Assembly (NCBI GenBank): GCA_941918925.1
Contig: OW799237.1
Location: 112,138,515-112,202,514 of the forward strand
Direction of reading: 5' to 3'
From: Phyto melanocephala
Lineage: Eukaryota; Arthropoda; Insecta; Diptera; Rhinophoridae
DNA length: 64,000 nucleotides
The notes beneath the pieces were generated by a model that worked only from the letters and a program-made list of their open reading frames with translations, was not told the DNA's origin and searched no databases. Positions 46,381 to 58,039 of the stretch are shown here, piece by piece (position 1 is the first letter of the stretch; each line of letters opens with the position of its first letter). Both the position numbers and the translations under genes were made by a program.

Positions 46381-47290
46381 TTCAAATCAAGTATGAAAGC
46401 AGATTTCGAAATTTAAACTTCATGTGAGACGTGTTTTACTTGACAGTTTGTAGGTGTGTCTTCACTTATATTGGATTTTTTTAACAGAAGACAAGTTTTC
46501 ATTCAACGTTATGTATGATACATGATTGTTATTAACAACTCGCAGAACTCAGACCACTTTGCTAGCTGCAACAAGGTTTTTGCATTGTATTCGTTAGGAA
46601 ATAGATTTCACGTATGAGGGTAACACTTTCCCTTCTCCGATCCCTATCATTTTCAGTTCTCAATATGAAGTTCCGATGAGGACCAGCTTGTACTCAGTTA
46701 AAACAAAACGCAATTAAGTTTTCCAGAAAGGACATCGAATGTATTTTTTGGTATGGGGATACCATGTCCCATGTCAAGTTTAACATAATTAAAATCCAAT
46801 AACAATAATTGTTTTACTGATACTGCATTAAATATATTTTATTTGTATGGGATTAGCACGCCCCCCTCATTCAATCCTATCCAAGATAATATTTATATTA
46901 AGATAAGATTTATATTAAAATGTAATATCAGGATTAAAAACTTGAATATCTCTTGTTCTTAAAATATGTTCTAAAATTAGGTTTTTCTCGTATGAGGGGT
47001 AGCACTTCCCCTGCTCCTATCGTTTCGATTTTGTCTGTAATAAGACAAATGACATCATATTTGCTTGGTCTCTATCATGTAAGTTGCATGTACCACTAGA
47101 ATCGTTGAATATTTATTGCCGTTGTGAAGTAAAACAGCTTTTAAGCTAGTCTTGAATCTATAAATAGCAGGCATCCTACAGACTATTCAGTTAAACCCAG
47201 TTCTCGTAAAAGTCCCTCAGCACCATCAATAAACACTAAGTCAGTGTCTTTTCTGATATAGCCAAGAAAATCTTGTTTTCCATTTCAAAA
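46380..47290 (+). other. Possible solo LTR or promoter-bearing repeat
   Basis: It contains an internal repeat: CGTATGAGGGTAACACTTTC at 46612 and CGTATGAGGGGTAGCACTTC at 46990, both followed by C-rich CTYCTCCKATC pieces. A canonical promoter and an AATAAA (47229) lie at its right side, an arrangement seen in LTRs. I did not find matching LTR ends or a target duplication, so this is tentative. Confidence 0.3.
47159..47192 (+). promoter_or_regulatory. TATA box plus initiator with 30-base spacing
   Basis: TATAAATAG begins at 47159 and TCAGTT (initiator, putative +1 A at 47189) is exactly 30 bases downstream, which is the standard insect core promoter geometry. No long open frame follows. Chance occurrence in AT-rich DNA is possible. 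Confidence 0.4.
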
Positions 47291-47584
47291 ATTTAAAAAC
47301 ATTCGCGTTTTTAACCAACAAATTCCATTATTGTAATCACGATTCAAGAATTTAAGACTTTGATTTTGAGTCCTAAATCAGTAACGGGATCATTCGGCTT
47401 AGACTGTTTTATAAAATAAGATCTTCGCGATGAACTTAAATATGCAAGTGAAGAAGCTCCTATAAAGTAGTAAACATAGGATGTCTTCTTATGGAGGAAA
47501 AGAACTGTGAAATGGAATAAAACAAAAAAGAATTTTTTAAATTGACATGAGATTTATTTTATTCGAAAGTCAATCTTTTGGCAT

Positions 47585-48250
47585 TAAATTTTTAATATGA
47601 CTTGTGGCATATGACCGCCACATCTGGCTCGGACGTTGTTTAATTTGAAGGTCCAATTTTCGATGGCGTTTTCCAACATTTAAGGCCGTATATCGGCAAA
47701 AATGCGGCGAATATTATTCTGCAAAGTGGTCAAACGTTTTGGGTTTATCGACGTAGACCTCTCATATCCCAAAGAAAATAGTTCAGAGGCATTAAATCTT
47801 ACAATTCTTATGAGAATCTAGTAAATCAATTATAGCACAAACTGTCTAACATGTTGCACTACAGATCATGCTTGTTCAATTGATAAACGAAAAAGTAAGT
47901 TATCGTGGCTCTATAACGGTTATTATTGACTATAACGTTCTGACCAGCATAATTTTTAAAAAAGTACGGATCAATGATTCCACCACATCAAACAAGCAGT
48001 TTTTTTAGATGTTACATTGTCTCAACACTGCAAAATAATCATCACTTTAAAAACGGCAATTTTGTTTATTGACGATGTATCCATTCAAACGAAAGTAAAC
48101 TTCATCGCTAAACAAAATTCGCTTATTGAAATCGGGAGCAACGGTAATCGTGTTGTGGGTCCTTTTACCAAATCTAAGCCTTGTCATTCGGGCATCAGTC
48201 CATTCATGGTGAAATGCCAAACCCCAATAAACATAAATCATTTGATAACT
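47585..48250 (-). pseudogene. Mariner transposase remnant
   Basis: On the minus strand: ILFSDEVYFRLNGY, then NKQNCRF (first Asp context) at 48050-48120. The decayed GGIIDPYFFKNYAGQNVIV lies near 47935-47990, then LNYFLWDMRG near 47765-47790 and the C-terminal SEPDVAVICHKSY near 47600. The second and third Asp blocks are too damaged to read. Upstream coding beyond 48250 is lost. Confidence 0.8.
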
Positions 48251-48309
48251 GAAAAAATGGACGCCAGTTTAAAAAGTTTTATCAACTTAAAGTTATATAC
48301 CTCTTTATA

Positions 48310-48937
48310 AAAAAAAACAACCGGTACAGAGAAAACATCTTAATTTACAATTTCTTCACTGTTAGGAGAAGCTTCAAGTACAGAAAAAACAATCTCATCA
48401 TTAACAATTTCGTCACTGTTAGAAGGCATTCAAGGTAGAGCAAAAATATCTAATGCCGATAAAAAAAAACTGAAAGCGGATTTAAATCTCTATAGTTCAC
48501 CTATTTTTGGTTAAAGGTGAGAAGAAAGTGATATTATTTTTTACCACATAGAGATGTTTTCGTTTTGTGACTATCCATCGGTTTTATGGTTTAAAAATAA
48601 ATTTAAAAATTTTATTTGTTATCCATCTCTGTCATCACTAATATTGCTTTTCTAAATTTTTTTAATAGAATTTCATATTTCGTAGAAAAGTTTCAACTTT
48701 TGTTAATAAACAATAATCCATCTCTAAGAGTAATACAATTCATTATCATCAGTTTCAATCTTGTGTAAGTTTGCGAACACATATTTGTGCCGAAACCTTG
48801 TGACAAACCAGCACAAATACACAGAAATTCTTACACAGTTGCTTGTATGTACTTCTTAACAGGAGTACTGGCAAATACACTAAACAAGTATAATAGTATT
48901 TGTTGTGTGAAATCAATACGTATAGCAGTAGCAGGCA
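48310..48937. other. Spacer with a short duplicated segment
   Basis: A unit of about 65 bases (AATTTCTTCACTGTTAGGAG, then AAGTACAGAAAAAAC) occurs twice at about 48320-48450. Nothing else was recognised. Confidence 0.45.
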
Positions 48938-48938
48938 A

Positions 48939-49602
48939 TCTATATATATAAAAATCAATGTGTGTTTGTATGTTTATATGTTTGTATGTTTGTATGTTTG
49001 TTTGTGCTTTATAGACGGTTAAACGGCTGGACCGATTTCCTTGAAATTTTCACAGAATCGTCCTGTATGTCTGGAAGGAACTATTATACCTTGATTTGAA
49101 ATTGTAAGTGGGCGGGGTGCCACGCCCTATTAAAGAATAAGTATTAAATATTATATATCACGAAAGTTAATGCAGCTAGAGTCTTCAAATTAAGTACGGT
49201 AAATTTTGACATCCACACGAACATTTGGGTAAAAAATGGGCGGACTTGCAATAGTAGGCGTGGCCACATGAATTAAATACTAAAATTCGTATATTTGGAA
49301 AACAATATCGATTAGAGTAGTAAAATTTTGCAAAAGCAACTTTGATATTCAAATAAACATTTATGGAAAAATGGGTGAATTAACAATAGTGGGCGTGGCA
49401 CCTACCATATGAATTAAATACTAAAATTCGTATATCTGGAAAACGATATCGATTAGAGTACTAAAATTTTGCAAAATAAACTTTGATATTCAAATAAACA
49501 TTTATGGAAAAAATGGTTGCATTAACAATAGTGGGAGTGGCACCTGCCATATGAATTAAATACTAAAATTTGGGGTGGCAAAGCACACCGGGTATTAGCT
49601 AG
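48939..49602 (+). mobile_element. Non-autonomous Helitron
   Basis: It begins TCTATATATATAAAAATC and ends CACACCGGGTATTAGCTAG, inserted between A (48938) and T (49603). TC at the 5' end, CTAG at the 3' end and A/T target are the hallmarks of Helitrons. The 5' region has the usual GTTTGTATGTTTG and GGACCGATTTCCTTGAAATT pieces and GGGCGGGGTGCCACGCCC. The second half holds tandem repeats. There is no Rep/helicase coding. Confidence 0.9.
49268..49570 (+). repeat. 141-142 bp tandem repeat inside the Helitron
   Basis: ATGAATTAAATACTAAAATT starts at 49268, 49409 and 49551. Two complete units differ by few bases; the third is cut by the Helitron 3' end. Confidence 0.9.
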
Positions 49603-50777
49603 TATTTATATAAAAACCATTGTAGGATCTTTATTTGCAAAGCGAATGAATGAGTACTGGCACTACTCCACAATTAAAAAAACAAAATAGACGAACGAAT
49701 TATAAGTGAGCGAAAAAATAAGGGATGTCTCAAGATGAACGATAGATTCTTATAAAAAAAAAACTGTTCTGTAAATAAAATTTTAGTTAACGATCTAGAC
49801 TGAAAAACATTTTTTTATAATTTTTGTCTGTCTGTCTTTTTTTTACTGTCTCTGAACTCAATTTGCTTAAAAACTACTGAATGGATATCGATAATATTTG
49901 GTGTCAGTGTTGCCGTTTTCACTGCGATCGCAGTTTTTCACTGCGATTTGCCCGTCATCACTGCGTAACTGCGTTTTTTTTTAATATCACTGCGTTTTTT
50001 AGTTTTTGGTAGTTTTCCTCCTTTTTTGATCAACAACGCCTTAACATGATTTACCTCAAACGTAAGTCTGTAAAGGCTATAACACAACGAGATAAAATTG
50101 TCACCCTGTTAAAAATATAGCAGCTAGATGGCAACATTTTCTGCTGTTACGTTACGTTGTAGTTGACTGATTAGGTCTTGAATCATTTGGTCTGAAATAA
50201 CCCTGTCATAATGCTTACTTGAGCATCAGTGGCAGTTTAGCTAGACCAGTATTATTTTATAAAAAAGTGTGGTTCAACCGTTAAACGTTAAATACTTTAA
50301 AACACCCCATACAATTGTTGATATCCATAAACCATTCAAAGCACTTTCTTCACTGTGCATGGCCATTAGGCTTCAGTTTATGTGTCAATTAAACGTTGTG
50401 GGCCTGGAGACCCAGAGCTTTAGTGAACAGTGTGAGTAGCTGCAATTCGTGTCCACAATGCAATATGGATGTTTCTAGACTTTAGCTAACACTCTCAAGC
50501 ACTGCTTCGACATTGACACTTAAGCAGCTTGTTTTTCAACGTCCAGTGCTAAAAGCACCCACATTAATCCAGCCTCCTTACATTTTTATTATTCTCTTGT
50601 TCTCTTTTGTTATTCCAATTGTGAAAGTGCAAGAAAAAAAAATTTTAAATACAAAATTATTTAAAAAAGTTATCTTCTCTATATATAAAATTAAAATTTT
50701 AATAAAAGAAAATTATATCAAAAACTCTTGATAATTATAAAAAAATTAATTTAAAAAAATCCAATTTTTTAGAGATA
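49603..50777. other. Spacer with a CACTGCG motif cluster
   Basis: CACTGCG recurs at 49919, 49937, 49959 and 49988, with extra CTGCG pieces. The remainder is AT-rich with no supported gene; the frame at 50513-50731 is Lys/Ile-rich at its end and probably chance. Confidence 0.5.
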
Positions 50778-50779
50778 TA

Positions 50780-50897
50780 GGGCCGTATTAATAAAAAATA
50801 TTTTAGGTTTATTGAAGGCTTATTTAAAAAATTCCTCTACAACATCTTTCAAATAAGCCTTTAATAAACCAAAAACATTTTTTATAAATATGGCTCA
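50780..50897. mobile_element. 118-bp hairpin MITE
   Basis: The two halves are inverted copies over about 45 bases: GGGCCGTATTAATAAAAAAT, then TAGGTTTATTGAAGGCTTAT, and the reverse complement at the right. TA flanks both ends (50778-50779 and 50898-50899). Confidence 0.75.
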
Positions 50898-52100
50898 TAT
50901 TTATTAAAATTATTTATTTAAACAATTCTAATATTTAAATCATGATTTAATTTATGGCGTATTAATTCTAAACTATCAAATAGAAAGGAAAACTATTGGT
51001 CAACAACCTCCCACTTTTGTCCCACTGTTTAAGAGTTGGTAGTTATAAATGATGTTTCCAAATCATAAATTATAATAGTGTCAATGTTCATCATTGCAAA
51101 TCATTAAACAGATTTTCGTTTTCCTACAAGCATACGCACATAACACACATACATATGAAATGGCCACAACTACATAGTAAATATTAAGTGCTTTATTCCA
51201 GGATGAAGGATACACCCACACACACACACACACACTCACAAAGAAATCGATAAATCAGACTGAAATAATAGTGAATAAATTGTCTCCATCTAAAAAAGCC
51301 AAAAGGAAAAAAATATTATGAAAATTTCTATCAACGCTCTGTTTGTGTGTGACAATTCATTGAAGTTTCATTTATTTAGCTTTAAGTTATAGATAATTTT
51401 GGCATGTTAAAGCAACGAATTAAACCACTTAAGTGTAAAAATTTTATGAACATTTTTCAACATGATGTTAAGTACAAAGATTTGGATTTAAGGACTTTGG
51501 CGGTGTTATTTAAAGAAGTCTTTTTGTGGTTTCCATGTGATTTTTGATTTATTTTTAGACGGACTGAAGAAAACTCATATTGTTTATTGTATTGCCTCAA
51601 TTTTGATTAAAGTTCAAACTCTACAGATTTTTGATATAAAATACATACAATGTATAGATGTGGTGTAGTTAGTGCTGACTCTTGACTAGGCCACTGGTTA
51701 AATTCTAAACGTACAGCTATTAACCCTGTATGTGCTGCAACACACATGTGCAATTTTTTATACATGTTAATGATCAGACTACGCACTAATCTTATAATTA
51801 CCAGATGACAGTTTTGATAATGAAAAGAATGATATTCTGTCTTAGCCCCAAAGCACCAATTGTTCATTAATATGCCAACGACAGACCACTTCTGCTGACA
51901 CTCTTAGCAACTGAAAAACCTTAGACCCCCCGCCGTAGATCGTGTTTGTTATCGGGCAAGCAACTATTCTTCGTCCATGCTATAACCACAAAAGTGACCC
52001 TGCTGACAGGTTTTTAATTTCTACTACCTTGAAAGTCAATTAACGAAAACTAACGAATTTATAAGAACGATAGAGCAGAAGCAATCAACAAGCTTAAGTT
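50898..52100. other. AT-rich spacer with CA run
   Basis: CA run at 51215-51234. Frame 51607-51867 (-) has no recognised domain. Confidence 0.5.
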
Positions 52101-52119
52101 TACAGTCTAGATTACAGAT

Positions 52120-53250
52120 TTTACGTTATACTCCATTTTGCTTTATTATTTTCGACGCCATATTTGATTTTGAATTCTTACTTTGTTATAAATATTCTAC
52201 TAGTCAATCCCTTGTACTAATCGGGTTAAGAAAAACTATATTATTCGTCATTTCGTTTCAGACCCCATTTCGTTTTGGGCGCCATCTTGGATTTTACACT
52301 TTTTCATATTTTTATGTGTTTTTCTAGCCAAGCTCTTCTATTTGATATCAATATTGTTGGGGTTGAAGGAGACAAAACCGTATTTACCATATTTGATTCA
52401 AATATCCGCCATTTTATTTAGTTTGCCATCTTGGATTTTTACTTTTTCATGGTTTACCTTTTATTTGATAGCAGTATTGGCAAGTTGAAGGGGATACTGG
52501 ATTGGACAATAATAATAATAATAAAACTTTATTGTATGATGTTTTGTAGTGGCGGCCATTTTGAATTTAATATTTTTATAATGTATTACATTTTGCTGTT
52601 CAAGAGCTGTCATTTGATACCAATATTAAACGTCTCAGTTATATAAAAGCTGAAAAAATTGATTTCCATTTTATGTAAAACCCTGAAGGAGTATTTTTTT
52701 GGTGCTTATATCTCAGTTGGTTTCAAACCGATTTGTTAGTATTTCTCAGGAATCATTTTCGAGACAACGGCTTGGAATTGGATGTCCAATAATTATTTGG
52801 AAACTTAAAAAAAAAATTATATATTTCAAAAGTTATATTTTTTAAATAGTTTTTGCCTATAACTTTGCCTATTTAAAACCGATCTGTTCAAAATTGTTTA
52901 CCAACTGCCACATATGTATCTAAGAGTAAAAAACAGCTGAAAAATTTTAACTTTTGTGATAAAAAAATGTATGAAAAAAATAGAGGCAGTCGTGTTAATT
53001 TGCTCATATCTCAGAAAGTAATACGACAATTTGCTATATCTCAACTCATTCGTGAGTTTTTTGTAACAGATTTATACCACACACAAGTCTGTACAACATG
53101 TTGGGGCTTCTAAAAATTGGTAACAACCAACAGACGGACAGACGGACATTGCTCAATTTATATGCTTTTAGAAAATATGCGCTTTATGAAATCGCAAATG
53201 AATATTGTAGATATTACACACGGAATGATTAACCTCTGTTTGCCATTATG
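52120..53250 (-). mobile_element. DINE-1-like element, copy J, long form
   Basis: Minus strand: core near 53100-53230 (ATTCATTTGCGATTTCATAA, CCGTCTGTCCGTCTG). Before it lie at least three modules with AAAATCCAAGATGGC- or AAAATGGCCGCC-type motifs (52280, 52425, 52550) spaced by 125-150 bases. The terminal repeats are not clear. Confidence 0.65.
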
Positions 53251-54739
53251 TATGGAATAAGTCATGGCTTTTACACGGTGATACAGATACGCGAGGTCAA
53301 GCATTTGGGATACATTTTTACAACCGCAAGTGTTACGTGGACTTTGCAAACATCGGGTAATTTAGGTTTATTTGTAAAGTTCTGAGACCTAAACAAGTAA
53401 AAGTTACTTGTGGGACTTAAATTATGCGTTTAAGATGGGGGCCACTTTATGATACATTTGCAAAACATAAAATATTTCAGAATGCCTTTTGTGTGAATCG
53501 CTGTGTAACACGCATACCGATAAAGTATCGTCCACAACCAAATAGATTATTCTTTAACAGCAATCATTGACACTCACGATCCAACCAATATAATTTTTAA
53601 ACAATTTACAGATCAATGATGCTGCCGAAGCAAGAATCCTGTCAAACAATCGACTTTATATATACATTTCGGACCGAAAAAGCTTTTGTGAATTAAAATT
53701 AACTCACACATGGTTGTTTTAATAAACAACATACGACATTCATATACAAAAGAGTCTGCTGGTTGAAAATGCGAAGTAAAATTTTCTTAAACACAATGTC
53801 AAACATACAAAAAAAATTGTTAACAAATCCCTTAAAATTTCCTTGAAATCATCTTGAAAATGATAACAATTTGAAAACAAGTCTGATTAGAAGTTAATCC
53901 GATTACAGTTGCTTTTCTTGTTTGCCTTCGAAACATAACTGCGAATTAAAATTCAAATTAAATTTCTTGATTTTGTAGCCTTTTTTTTTTTGTTGATGAT
54001 TTCTGGTCTTATTTTATATACAACTTGTAGGAAAGGAAGAAAAGGTTTAAAACTTTTTTCTAAACCTAAACACCCACACACACAATGTAGTTGAGAAAAT
54101 AGTTATTAAAGTCGTTGAACGAGTATTAAACTGAAACTAAAACAGAAATTGTAAAATTCTCTTTAAGAATTGTAATCTAAAAGTTTAAGAAGTTTGTACG
54201 ACTGCCACCGCATGTCAACTGAAAGGGGGAGGGGGCGAAGAAAGGAAGTCCACTAGTAGCAAAGTTTCATGGTGGCACAATAAAGTATTTAACATGAAAT
54301 CAAACAGCACATTGTTGAAAACTTGAAAGAAAGAAAAAAAACTGTAGCAAATATGTAAAAAAAAAAACTTAAAAGCAATTTCGTTATGTAAAATGCAAAT
54401 TTACTCTATAGTTGTATAGAATAGATTCTGTTAAAAACTTTATTACGAAAATTGTAATTTACTCGTTTGTTTTTCTTCTTCCACAAACATTCCATTTCGT
54501 TTTAATAATAAATATTGAAATATTGATTAAAATCCTGATGTATTTTTTTTAATTAGCTTTGTCTTCATTGTGTGTTTAAAAAAAACCTTAAATTTTTTTT
54601 TTTATTATTATTTTTCAAAATTACTTTACTTGCGCTATTCAACAGCACTTGAGCTGTTAATGCATACGCACAAGAGAAATTAATTGTATTTGAAACAATA
54701 AAGCAAAGCCTAAATAGTACTATTCAGGGTACACTTATA
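53251..54739. other. Spacer; possible faint mariner trace at 53560-53670
   Basis: The minus strand at 53590-53670 weakly resembles the block before the second Asp (GSIIDL...). It is too short and damaged to call. The rest is AT-rich. Confidence 0.35.
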
Positions 54740-54895
54740 CAAGGTGGCGGTGCCAGCCCAGCTGACTATTTTTTTGTGTTCTGGAGTATGTCAAACTACA
54801 TATTTAAAAAAATTATTTCAACTCCGGAAATTGTCAAACTCCATACATAAAAAAAGAGAGACAAAAATTGCTCTCCTTTACGCTATCACCTTATG
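54740..54895. mobile_element. TA-flanked MITE, same family as 20741-20843
   Basis: Left CAAGGTGGCGG and right CTATCACCTTATG are imperfect inverted ends with TA outside both. The TCAAACTCCATA segment is shared with the copy at 20.8 kb. Confidence 0.6.
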
Positions 54896-56455
54896 TAATT
54901 ACACCATTGTACTATTCACATAAATTTGACTCTTTTTTTGACTGCTCACATACTAAGAAGTACAGAGTATATTTACAGACAAAATATTTTTATAGTTTCC
55001 ATGTATGCAACACGGTTGGCGAGTAAAGTCTGAACTGCTTTTAAAATTCCGATGTTCTGAGGTAACTTACACTCCTGCTAGTTTTCACATTCTCACTATT
55101 TTCATCAACCTCTCTTAACATTCTTAGAAAAGTGTATTTCCGCCTTTAAAGCTCACAATTAGCCTCAAAATAAATGATTAATATTTTTTGCCTTCATCCT
55201 TTCAGGAAATTGCTTTTAGATTTATTATTTATGGAAACTTTTAATTTAATCTCTGTCTCTTCTTCTCTTTAGTTTAAAATATGTAATTTTTCCTTTACAC
55301 CTGGATTTTATTTTGAATCAATTGATTTTACGTTAATATCCTTGTGAGTATCTAAGTACCTGCTATATTTTCAATCCAACTTCGCTAAAGCTTGAAATAG
55401 ATAGAAGATTTTGTTTTGTAAAAACCCCACAGGAAAACATCATTTGCAAGACAGTAGGAAGGATGCTACAAAATATGCAAAAGTTTTACATAGTACATAC
55501 AACTTTCTTTCAGCTGATAACCTTAATTAATCGCTCGATTTCATTTACTACCTTTTCACCACTATGTCTTGTTCGCTTACAACTCATTAGCGTTTCGCTG
55601 CCAAGTATTTAGTTGTATACTCGTTTTGCTTCAAGTAAGAAAAAAAACCATAAAACTTGAATTAAGCTAAATACCAACTCACACATACATATAAACACAA
55701 ATTTATATTAAAAAAAATACAACATTGCAAACAGCAGGAAGAAGTTAGAAAGAGAGAGAGAGAGAGAGAAAGAAATATAAATAAACGATTGTTCCATCAG
55801 CATTAAACAACAATACAAGAGTGAAAACAAGTAATTTAATATTAAAGTTTCATTAGAGTAAATTCAGAAACACATGCACAATATGTTAGTGAGGGTGGCA
55901 ACAAAGTGGGACAAAGTGTATTGTAAATAGAACATGATTATCATGAACCACAGCATTTCCTACCCGCTTAGATAACAGCGAGTTTAACACACATTCTCAA
56001 AATCAGTAATCTACACAAAGTGTAGCACAAACGGATTTCGATACAAAATGAACAAGAAAAATTTCGTTGAAAAGCTTAAATCATAGTCAAATGCAAATGT
56101 TTTTGCTCACGTTTTTTCGATGGAACAAAAATAATTTAAATTGATGAGGATTTTATCTGCAATAAGTGACATTAATATTATTTCTATGTGCAAGAAAGAA
56201 AAATATATTTTAATACAAATTGATTATTTAAAGGAGTTTTGAAAGTTTTCAAGTTGGGTTCGATCGATTTCCTCCAAGGTCTCTGGTCTGTTACACCAAA
56301 AATGGGCAAATGGTCTTCAAAAATGAGTAAATATACGACTTTTCTTATTTTTAATTAAGTTCTTTATATTGGGTGTTTTTCAAGACTGTTAAATAATGGA
56401 GTGTGTTTGACGAGCAGAAACGAATATATTTTCCTAACCTCATCATGAAAAAAAA
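54896..56455. other. AT-rich spacer with GA run
   Basis: GA microsatellite at 55750-55769. No coding signal. Confidence 0.55.
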
Positions 56456-56459
56456 TTTT

Positions 56460-57030
56460 TCCTATGGTAGACTCTAAGTTGCGCCAGAACTGGGTAATGG
56501 CCGAGAAAATGTTTTACAGTCTTGACCTCCTTCTTGCCAACCACTTCTGCAGAAGTCATTGAAAGAGAGATTTGATATCCTGGCATGTAGTCCCAAGGTA
56601 AAGTGTCCGGCTAGAGCACAATAACACCCCGGAATTGGGAGCAAAGAGAGTCGTATAAGTACCCTCGTTCGACGATCGTACATTGATAGCCACGTCTGTC
56701 TTACTATTTCATAAGTACCAGTCTCCACAGACCATCTAGTCTGTGCGGATCTGTATAATTTCTATTTGACCAGTGTCTTGCAGGATAGGAATGGTGAATA
56801 AGTGCATGTGTCAATCTTCTCTAAGTGGAGAAGGGTTCAATTTTTCGTGAGTCTGTCTGCAATACCATTACCTGACACTCCCTAGTGGTCCGGTAGCTAT
56901 CTGAGTTCAACAGTTCAATGTCTCGCCATCTCATTAAGAGTTGGCCGGCATTGCATAATAAAAAAAGATGTGTAAAAACACGCGCTAGCGACTCAATAGC
57001 AGCCTGGCTATCAAAAAAAAAAAACAAATA
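56460..57030 (-). pseudogene. Non-LTR retrotransposon remnant, RNase H and C-terminal region
   Basis: Minus strand: DSQAAIESLARVFTHLF (56960-57015) contains the SDSQAAI motif around a catalytic Asp of RNase H in I/Loa-type non-LTR elements. Further on, LAGHFTLGLHARISNLSFND (56550-56610), then FCRSGWQEGG and KTFSRPLP, is the usual post-RNase H segment (TGHC.LG.HA... with a CxxC-type finger, here damaged). In between, stops and frame changes have destroyed the WVPGHSG part. Reverse transcriptase is not present, so the copy is 5'-truncated or decayed. Confidence 0.75.
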
Positions 57031-57335
57031 ATCTAAGCGTACCCTGCAAATATCTCAGCCACTTAACTGCCCTTTTGATCGCCAATATTTAGGCCTGAAG
57101 AATGCTACAGCAATCTGGTAGCCTAAAAGACTCTTTTCTGTCAAAAGGATGTAAAACAAAGTTACGGCCGATTGACTTCCTTAATTAAGACTCATATGGC
57201 CACCATCTTCATCCAGTGATGTCAAACGGTGATTGAAACAAAGAATCTGTAGAAAGAAGGAAGTTAGAGTGCAATAGTCTTTATAGTAGGTACGAATATT
57301 ATAAATGCATTCCATTATAGCTGCATGTCTGTAAG
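57031..57335. other. Spacer continuing from the retroelement remnant
   Basis: Slightly GC-richer than average; possibly more of the same retroelement, but no motif was read. Confidence 0.3.
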
Positions 57336-57339
57336 AGTA

Positions 57340-58025
57340 TGTCTTTCATACACCAACAAATCAACGTTAACAAATCGTAAAGAATTATTTCCAAAAACAT
57401 GAACATGGTGTAGTTCACCAAACTTCGTCAAGTTTACGGTGCGCATAATCGTTTATCTGAGCAAGTAATAGGTAAAACTAAGGATACATACTTAAAAATC
57501 AACTGAAAGTTCAACCAGGTTTTTATCAACAAATCATTTTTAGCGATTAGGTTCATTACCGGCTTAACAGGCATTAAAACAAGCAGAATTCTCGTTTCTC
57601 ACAAAACTCTACATTCCGAAAAAATCAATTGCTAATTTATCTTTGAATTCGAAACCGTTGCCAACATTACCGTTAATAGCATATGATTTGTGATTTGGTT
57701 ATTCCTCATAACATTGCAAATTATTCGGTAGAGAAATAGTTCAAACAGCTCGTAGAACCATCACTTTTTTGAGCCAAACATTGGGTGACTAAATTATCTT
57801 AAGAAATGGACTTGTAAAATGGCCATCTCGTTCGTGCGATTAAACAAGTTTAACTACTTTTTGTGGGGGTCAACATTCGATGCACTATAAACGAAATATG
57901 ACCGGGAATGCTCGAAAAAGTAGTGCAAAATTGGGTCGCCAGGATAGCGTTCATAGGGCACAGTCGCAGAGGCCATTTCAGAAATTATGTCTAAATAATG
58001 CTATGAAATTTATGAGCTAATAAAA
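57340..58025 (+). pseudogene. Mariner transposase remnant spanning N- to C-terminus
   Basis: In order: TKLRQVYGAHNRLSEQVIGK (DNA-binding part), QIIFSD*VHYRLN (first Asp context with a stop), NKQNSRF, then QTARRTITFLSQTLGD after the lost second Asp. WPSRSCD*TSLTTF (third Asp kept next to a stop) and SHRAQSQRPF complete the C-terminus. A large central deletion and frameshifts are present. Confidence 0.8.
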
Positions 58026-58039
58026 CAAGAATGTTATAT

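Noticed and set aside
53560..53670. Possible mariner fragment on the minus strand
   Set aside because: The match is limited to a few residues of the GGIIGP-type block; recorded only as a hint.
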